Assembly (NCBI GenBank): GCA_031270215.1
Contig: JAISYB010000027.1
Location: forward strand, 1-10,707
Direction of reading: 5' to 3'
DNA length: 10,707 nt
Source of the DNA: Streptococcaceae bacterium
Lineage (GTDB): Bacteria; Bacillota; Bacilli; Lactobacillales; Streptococcaceae
Made by a program: the position numbers and the translations under genes. Below, one piece after another: positions 6,823-10,707 of this stretch. Numbering within the stretch: position 1 is the stretch's first letter; every line of letters begins with the position of its first letter. The notes below the pieces were generated by a model that saw only the letters and a list, made by a program, of their open reading frames with translations, made no database searches and was not told where the DNA came from.

Positions 6823-7032
6823 AAGAAGGTGGGACAGCAGCGTTTAACGACGTAGCAATTAGGAAATTCCGGGCATTTGCTTGCAAATGTTCGGAAATTT
6901 AATGGATTGAAGTTTAGTGGCAACGTGTCTTAGCGGCTTTCCCTTAGGTGCTGACTAGTCGGCACTGCTTGTCTCCCGTGAATCACGAACATTAAACAGC
7001 GGCAAAGACTTTTGGGTCAGCCGCTTATTTTT
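6823..7032 (+). ncRNA. Candidate structured RNA, copy B of the repeated intergenic element
   Basis: About 200 bases match the reverse complement of 1961-2171. Predicted pairings on this strand are an 11-base-pair hairpin with a CUUG tetraloop (6869-6894, two G-U pairs), a central near-palindrome GTGCTGACTAGTCGGCAC (6948-6965, one U-G pair), and a long-range closing helix GCAGC-GTTTAA (6837-6847) with TTAAAC-A-GCGGC (6992-7003). The wobble pairs would be A-C mismatches on the other strand, which points to RNA read from +. The 3' end is a terminator-like stem with a T run. The element lies between genes, has a possible promoter at its edge and no conserved open reading frame. It could be a small RNA, a cis-acting leader, or a small non-autonomous mobile repeat. 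I do not match it to T-box, SAM, TPP, FMN, lysine, 6S, SRP or RNase P RNA. Confidence 0.5.
6998..7032 (+). terminator. Terminator-like hairpin at the 3' end of copy B
   Basis: AGCGGC (6998-7003) pairs with GCCGCT (7020-7025), with an inner GAC/GTC pairing, and TTATTTTT follows at 7025-7032. The 5' arm GCGGC is the same segment used by the long-range closing helix of the element, so the two structures exclude each other. Copy A has a weaker GCGG/CCGC stem at this place and no T run. Confidence 0.6.
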
Positions 7033-7041
7033 ACGCAGTAA

Positions 7042-7170
7042 AGAAATCTGCAAAGCGAAAATATTGTAAGCGCAGTAGCATTGAAACGCCTGAGTGCAAT
7101 TATTGTGACTATCGCCTTAATTCCCGTTGTAATCATCCTTGAAAAAGATCTGTTTGCAAAAATTACTTAG
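7042..7170 (+). other. Hydrophobic open reading frame remnant with no usual start
   Basis: This frame has no ATG. From the TTG at 7081 it would encode 29 residues, K-R followed by a hydrophobic stretch LSAIIVTIALIPVVIIL, then charged E-K-D-L-F-A-K and the TAG at 7168-7170. That is the layout of a single membrane helix, as at the C-terminus of a membrane protein or in a type I toxin-like peptide. There is no ribosome binding site, so a gene fragment or chance is most likely. The rest of 6734-7285 holds copy B, its terminator and the pgi promoter. Confidence 0.2.
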
Positions 7171-7198
7171 ACAACAGCAGCTTATTAGCTAAAATCGT

Positions 7199-7227
7199 TT
7201 GCAAATTTTGTAAATTAGCCTTAGAAT
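7199..7227 (+). promoter_or_regulatory. Probable pgi promoter
   Basis: TTGCAA (7199-7204) and TAGAAT (7222-7227) are separated by exactly 17 bases; the former matches four and the latter five of the six consensus bases. Transcription would begin near 7234, giving a leader of about 50 bases before the ATG. The promoter lies downstream of the copy B terminator, so pgi does not need read-through from it. Confidence 0.65.
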
Positions 7228-7285
7228 TTAAGATAGTGTTAAAAGCTTAGTATATGAATTAAAGAATGTATAAAGGAGATGCCAA

Positions 7286-8632
7286 ATGTCACACGTTAAA
7301 TTTGATTACACACCAGCTTTCCCATTTGTTGCAGAGCATGAAATTGCTTATCTGCAACCAACGATTACAGCTTTAGACAAGCAATTGCGTGAGGGAACAG
7401 GTCCAGGCGCTGATTTTCTTGGTTGGATTAACCTACCAGTTGATTATGACAAGGAGGAGTTTGCCCGAATCAAGCAGGCAGCTGCTAAAATTCAAGCAGA
7501 TTCAGAAGTTTTAATTGTTATCGGTATCGGCGGTTCATACCTTGGCGCACGCGCTGCAATTGACTTTTTGAGTAATTCATTTGTTAATTTACAATCTAAG
7601 GAAGAACGTCTTGCACCGCAAATCATTTATGCGGGTAATTCGATTTCTTCAAGCTATCTAGCTCAATTAGTTGATTACGTGGCAGATAAGGACTTTTCAG
7701 TTAATGTCATTTCAAAATCTGGAACAACGACTGAGCCTGCGATTGCCTTTCGTGTCTTTAAGGAGTTATTGATTAAGAAATACGGTAAAGCAGAAGCTAA
7801 TAAGCGTATCTATGCTACGACAGACAAAGCCAAGGGTGCAGTTAAGGTCGAAGCAGATGCAGAGGGCTGGGAAACATTTGTTGTACCAGATGCGATTGGC
7901 GGGCGCTTCACCGTCTTGACGCCAGTTGGTTTATTACCAATCGCAGCAAGTGGCGCAGATATTGATGAGTTAATACGTGGTGCAGCCGCAGGGCGTGAGG
8001 CGTATTCATCAGCTGATTTGAAGGAAAACGAAGCTTATCAATATGCAGCATTGCGAAATATCTTACACCGTAAAGGAAAAGCAACTGAAATTTTAGTCAA
8101 TTATGAGCCAAGCTTACAGTATTTTTCTGAGTGGTGGAAACAGCTTGCCGGCGAGTCAGAGGGTAAGGATCAAAAAGGCATTTATCCATCATCTGCCAAT
8201 TTTTCAACCGATTTACATTCGCTGGGACAATTTATTCAAGAAGGTACGCGCAATATCTTTGAAACAGTGATTAAGGTTAAGTCACCGCGCAAAAACATCA
8301 ATATCCCAACTGCAGCAGATGATTTAGACGGACTTGGTTATCTGGAAGGTAAAGATGTTGATTACGTCAATACAAAGGCTTTTGAGGGGGTATTATTAGC
8401 GCATACAGATGGCGGTGTACCAAACTCAGTCATCACGATTGACAAGCAGGACGAATTTACTTTAGGACAGCTGATTTATTTCTTCGAGATTGCGATTGCT
8501 TTGTCGGGTTATATCAATGGTGTTAATCCATTTGATCAGCCGGGTGTTGAAGCATATAAGAACAATATGTTTGCGCTACTGGGTAAGCCGGGCTACGAAG
8601 CATTATCTAAGGCGTTAAATGCACGCTTATAA
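7286..8632 (+). CDS. pgi: Glucose-6-phosphate isomerase
   Basis: Interconverts glucose 6-phosphate and fructose 6-phosphate in the cytosol, linking glycolysis with hexose and cell-wall precursor supply. The 448-residue protein shows the sugar-phosphate-binding segments GGSYLG (82-87) and SKSGTTTEPA (143-152), the family signature IGGRFTVLTPVGLLP (204-218), catalytic E290 in GESEGKD, H311, and the second signature FDQPGVEAYK (416-425) with its active-site lysine. Length and sequence are of the short Firmicutes type and resemble streptococcal and lactococcal enzymes. AAGGAG at 7273-7278 sets the start. It appears to be a single-gene transcription unit, with a promoter upstream and a terminator 12 bases past its stop. 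Confidence 0.98.
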   Translation: MSHVKFDYTPAFPFVAEHEIAYLQPTITALDKQLREGTGPGADFLGWINLPVDYDKEEFARIKQAAAKIQADSEVLIVIGIGGSYLGARAAIDFLSNSFVNLQSKEERLAPQIIYAGNSISSSYLAQLVDYVADKDFSVNVISKSGTTTEPAIAFRVFKELLIKKYGKAEANKRIYATTDKAKGAVKVEADAEGWETFVVPDAIGGRFTVLTPVGLLPIAASGADIDELIRGAAAGREAYSSADLKENEAYQYAALRNILHRKGKATEILVNYEPSLQYFSEWWKQLAGESEGKDQKGIYPSSANFSTDLHSLGQFIQEGTRNIFETVIKVKSPRKNINIPTAADDLDGLGYLEGKDVDYVNTKAFEGVLLAHTDGGVPNSVITIDKQDEFTLGQLIYFFEIAIALSGYINGVNPFDQPGVEAYKNNMFALLGKPGYEALSKALNARL

Positions 8633-8633
8633 G

Positions 8634-8642
8634 TGTTATAAA
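8634..8642 (+). promoter_or_regulatory. Candidate extended -10 promoter embedded in the pgi terminator region
   Basis: TGT-TATAAA is a TGn-extended -10 just after the pgi stop codon; the -35 position is weak (TTAAAT, 8615-8620). It is the only candidate I see for the next gene, because just 22 bases separate the terminator from that gene's ribosome binding site. Transcription would start near 8649, inside the terminator stem. Confidence 0.35.
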
Positions 8643-8643
8643 T

Positions 8644-8674
8644 GGGGACTAAGTTTTTGGCTTAGCCCCTTTTT
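8644..8674 (+). terminator. Intrinsic terminator after pgi
   Basis: GGGG-A-CTAAG (8644-8653) pairs with CTTAG-CCCC (8661-8669) through nine base pairs and one bulged A, with a seven-base loop and a run of five T (8670-8674). Confidence 0.88.
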
Positions 8675-8709
8675 AGAAGAATTAGGCAAAGTAAGTAAGG
8701 AGGTTTAAA

Positions 8710-9411
8710 ATGACAAAATCAATTTTATATATTGCAAGGCATGGCAAAACAATGTTTAATACAATTGGTCGAGCGCAAGGGTGGTCAGATACACCGCTGA
8801 CTGCTGAGGGAGAAGCGGGTATTCACGACTTAGGTCGTGGTTTTAAAGGATTAGGAATTAACTTCAAAGCTGCTTTTTCGTCAGATTCCGGACGAACACT
8901 TCAGACAATGGGAATTATCTTAGATGAGCTGGGGCAGCCAAAGATACCTTATTTGCGGGATAAACGATTGCGGGAGTGGTGTTTTGGTTCTCTTGACGGC
9001 GGTTATGATGGGGAGCTTTTCGGTGGTGTTTTGCCAAGAACGGCTGCATTCAAAGAAGTTAATGGGGATTTTACCAAGGTATCCTTTGAAGCGCTAGCTA
9101 AAAGTATTCAAGAGGTTGATACGGCAGGCTGGGCAGAGGATTGGGCAACCATTCGTGAGCGGATTTGGACGGGCTTTGAGGATATTGGACATTTTTTGGA
9201 GAAAAATGGTGGCGGTAATGCACTTGTCGTCTCTCACGGTATGACCATCTCAACTTTAATCAAGCTGATTGATGACACGCAGCCAAACGTTCAAAATTTG
9301 GATAACGGCAGCGTGACCAAGGTTGAATATTCAGCGGAGAATGGTTTTTCATTATTAGCGATAGGTGATATGACTTATCGTCAGCTTGGCGCAGAAACGT
9401 TAACGGATTAA
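8710..9411 (+). CDS. Histidine phosphatase family protein (phosphoglycerate mutase-like)
   Basis: A 233-residue cytosolic member of the histidine phosphatase superfamily. The phosphorylated histidine is H11 in ARHGKT, with R10 beside it. R62 in SSDSGRTLQT, E89 in REWCFGSLDG and the second histidine H176 in VVSHGMT complete the usual catalytic set, so it is probably an active phosphatase. The sequence does not show whether it acts on phosphoglycerate, a sugar phosphate or another small phosphate ester. It is unlike the dedicated glycolytic GpmA in its LFGGVLPRT insert, so I give no symbol. AAGGAGG at 8697-8703 is well placed. Only 13 bases separate its stop from the next gene, so the two are probably co-transcribed. 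Confidence 0.9.
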   Translation: MTKSILYIARHGKTMFNTIGRAQGWSDTPLTAEGEAGIHDLGRGFKGLGINFKAAFSSDSGRTLQTMGIILDELGQPKIPYLRDKRLREWCFGSLDGGYDGELFGGVLPRTAAFKEVNGDFTKVSFEALAKSIQEVDTAGWAEDWATIRERIWTGFEDIGHFLEKNGGGNALVVSHGMTISTLIKLIDDTQPNVQNLDNGSVTKVEYSAENGFSLLAIGDMTYRQLGAETLTD

Positions 9412-9424
9412 GAGGTAGCAAGAG

Positions 9425-10288
9425 ATGTTTGAAGTAAATGAATTAATCAATAGTAAGCAGCAAGCGATTGAACGTTCGATTATTAAGACCTATCGTAAGG
9501 ATATTTGGACGAAGTTTGTTAAAGCGATTAATGACTTTGAAATGCTTGCCTCCGGTGATAAAATTGCTGTTTGCTTGTCAGGCGGCAAGGATTCAATGCT
9601 TTTGGCTAAATGTTTTCAAGAGCTCAAACGTCACGGTAAGATTGATTTTGATTTAGTATTTTTAGTGATGGATCCAGGATACAATGAGGTTAATTTACAA
9701 GCGATTAAGGAGAGCGCCAAGCTGCTTGGTGTGCCAATCACCCTTTTTAAGGCGAATATTTTTGACTATGTTTACGGCTTAAAGGCGGGCAGTCCGTGTT
9801 ATTTATGCGCCAAGATGCGTCGAGGTCATCTTTATCAGAAAGCACAAGCATTGGGCTGTAATAAAATTGCACTCGGTCATCACTATGATGATGTTCTTGA
9901 AACAATCCTATTGAATTTATTCTATGCAGGTGAGGTTAAAACGATGATGCCCAAATTGCATGCTCAAAATTTTGAAGGGATTGAGCTGATTCGCCCGCTT
10001 TATTACGTTAGAGAAAAAGATATTAAAAGATGGCGGGATTACCATAAACTAAATTTTATTAACTGTGCATGTCGATTTACCGAGGAGGTCGGCTGCGGGA
10101 TAGATGGCACTTCTGCCAATCCAAACAAATCCAAACGGGCAATAATGAAGCAACTTTTGAAGGATTTGAGCAAAGACAATCCATATTTAGAGCAATCACT
10201 CTTTAAATCGGTCGCTAATATTAATTTAGACGCAGTTATCGGCTATAAAAAGGGCAATACAACTCATACATTTCTTGAAAAATATTAG
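9425..10288 (+). CDS. TtcA-family tRNA thiolation protein (PP-loop ATPase)
   Basis: A 287-residue adenylating enzyme of the TtcA/TtuA group, which activates a tRNA base with ATP and inserts sulfur. The PP-loop SGGKDS is at 52-57. A C-Y-L-C pair (C125, C128) lies before a helix, then ALGHHYDDVLET (149-160), typical of the family. TtcA of Escherichia coli holds an iron-sulfur cluster with two cysteines of a CxxC plus one later cysteine; here the later candidate is C214, C216 or C224. That supports TtcA-like 2-thiocytidine formation, but related PP-loop proteins with other targets share these motifs, so no symbol is given. The start is supported by AAGAGG at 9410-9415. It follows the phosphatase gene closely and there is no convincing terminator behind it. 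Confidence 0.88.
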   Translation: MFEVNELINSKQQAIERSIIKTYRKDIWTKFVKAINDFEMLASGDKIAVCLSGGKDSMLLAKCFQELKRHGKIDFDLVFLVMDPGYNEVNLQAIKESAKLLGVPITLFKANIFDYVYGLKAGSPCYLCAKMRRGHLYQKAQALGCNKIALGHHYDDVLETILLNLFYAGEVKTMMPKLHAQNFEGIELIRPLYYVREKDIKRWRDYHKLNFINCACRFTEEVGCGIDGTSANPNKSKRAIMKQLLKDLSKDNPYLEQSLFKSVANINLDAVIGYKKGNTTHTFLEKY

Positions 10289-10385
10289 AAAAGATAAATA
10301 AATGTTTTTTTAACAAACATTACCTGATAATACACAGATTATTGAGAAGAAACTAGAACTTTTTTCAATATAATGATTGATTATT

Positions 10386-10413
10386 TTGAAATAAACTAAT
10401 AGAATAGTAATAT
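10386..10413 (+). promoter_or_regulatory. Candidate promoter for the last gene
   Basis: TTGAAA (10386-10391) and TAATAT (10408-10413) are 16 bases apart. An inverted repeat ATTAGA/TCTAAT follows at 10418-10437. The whole 10289-10468 gap is very A+T-rich, so chance matches are likely; TATAAT at 10369-10374 is another -10 candidate without a good -35. Confidence 0.3.
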
Positions 10414-10468
10414 AGAAATTAGAGATAAACTTCTAATCAATTAAAGCATCGGAATGGATGATTGTGAT

Positions 10469-10707
10469 ATGAAAGGTAAAAAATTTAAAAAATGTCAGCA
10501 AGAATGTTTGATTTTAATATTATTGATTCTGCTAGTATCTGGCAGTACACTTTGGCTGAGAAAAGAGCATTGGCGAGGAGTTGTTTCGGCTGTCTTAGAA
10601 ATCTCCAAGCTGCAGTCTGAGTCTGAAAAATGCTTGGATCGAATCGAGGTCTTTGTGCACACCAAGCCGGAGGATTTATCGATTAGTCATCTGGAGATAT
10701 TAGAAAA
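10469..10707 (+). CDS. Unrecognised single-pass membrane protein, N-terminal part (runs off the window)
   Basis: The frame is open from the ATG at 10469 to the window end, 79 complete codons. An in-frame ATG at 10454 is also possible; neither has a good ribosome binding site. The N-terminus is strongly basic (MKGKKFKKCQQEC), followed by one hydrophobic helix of about 17 residues (near 14-30) and a charged, partly helical region (from W-L-R-K-E onwards). There is no clear signal-peptidase site and no lipobox, so a membrane-anchored protein with an outside domain is the simplest reading. I do not recognise a family from this part. Confidence 0.55.
   Translation, partial: MKGKKFKKCQQECLILILLILLVSGSTLWLRKEHWRGVVSAVLEISKLQSESEKCLDRIEVFVHTKPEDLSISHLEILE

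Noticed and set aside
6823..6848. GGTGGGACAGCAGCG as a T-box sequence
   Set aside because: The likeness to the T-box core is partial, and it lies at the 5' end of the element instead of just before the terminator.
7023..7142. Cysteine-rich frame (four Cys, zinc-ribbon-like spacing) after copy B
   Set aside because: No start codon or ribosome site, it begins inside the terminator, and the spacing fits no family I can name.
10303..10321. AATGTTT/AAACATT hairpin as a terminator after the TtcA-like gene
   Set aside because: The stem is only A-T rich and no T run follows it on either strand.
10418..10437. ATTAGA/TCTAAT inverted repeat as an operator
   Set aside because: Six-base arms in very A+T-rich DNA are expected by chance, and no regulator is known.
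1..10707. tRNA, rRNA, CRISPR arrays, insertion sequences, prophage genes
   Set aside because: No cloverleaf, regularly spaced repeat, transposase or phage motif was seen on either strand.

Overview
The window is ordinary low-GC Firmicutes chromosome, most likely from the order Lactobacillales. The signs are strong AAGGAG-type ribosome binding sites, the order prfA-prmC-sua5, a 448-residue glucose-6-phosphate isomerase that reads like the streptococcal/lactococcal type, and an LmrCD-like half-transporter pair. I cannot fix the genus. All confident genes are on the + strand.

Layout. Bases 1-1916 hold the end of one ABC half-transporter and a complete second one, translationally coupled; together they probably form a heterodimeric exporter. 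Bases 1917-2505 are non-coding and hold a roughly 210-base element (copy A) read on the - strand, a strong terminator, and the prfA promoter. Bases 2506-5342 are a tightly overlapping operon for peptide release factor 1, the methyltransferase that modifies its GGQ motif, and the threonylcarbamoyl-AMP synthase for t6A tRNA modification. Bases 5343-6733 look like the worn remains of a peptide-signalling (quorum-sensing) locus: a short GHKL histidine kinase without a response regulator, a promoter region with a direct repeat spaced like LytTR regulator sites, and a secreted C39-like protein gene broken by a frameshift in a G run and lacking its catalytic cysteine half. Bases 6734-7285 are non-coding and carry a second copy (copy B) of the repeated element, on the + strand, with its own possible promoter and a terminator. 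Bases 7286-8632 are pgi with its own promoter and terminator. Bases 8710-10288 are a two-gene unit for a histidine-phosphatase family protein and a TtcA-like tRNA thiolation protein. The window ends inside an unrecognised single-pass membrane protein gene.

The most interesting observation is the repeated element. Two copies lie in opposite orientation 4.65 kb apart, both between genes. Identical blocks of 33, 37 and 26 bases alternate with diverged stretches. In one orientation only (the + strand for copy B) the hairpins close through G-U wobble pairs, and in that orientation copy B ends in a GC stem followed by a T run. This suggests a structured RNA. I do not match it to a known RNA class. 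Its 5' and 3' ends can pair with each other, and that pairing competes with the terminator stem. All functional claims about this element are inference from the sequence.
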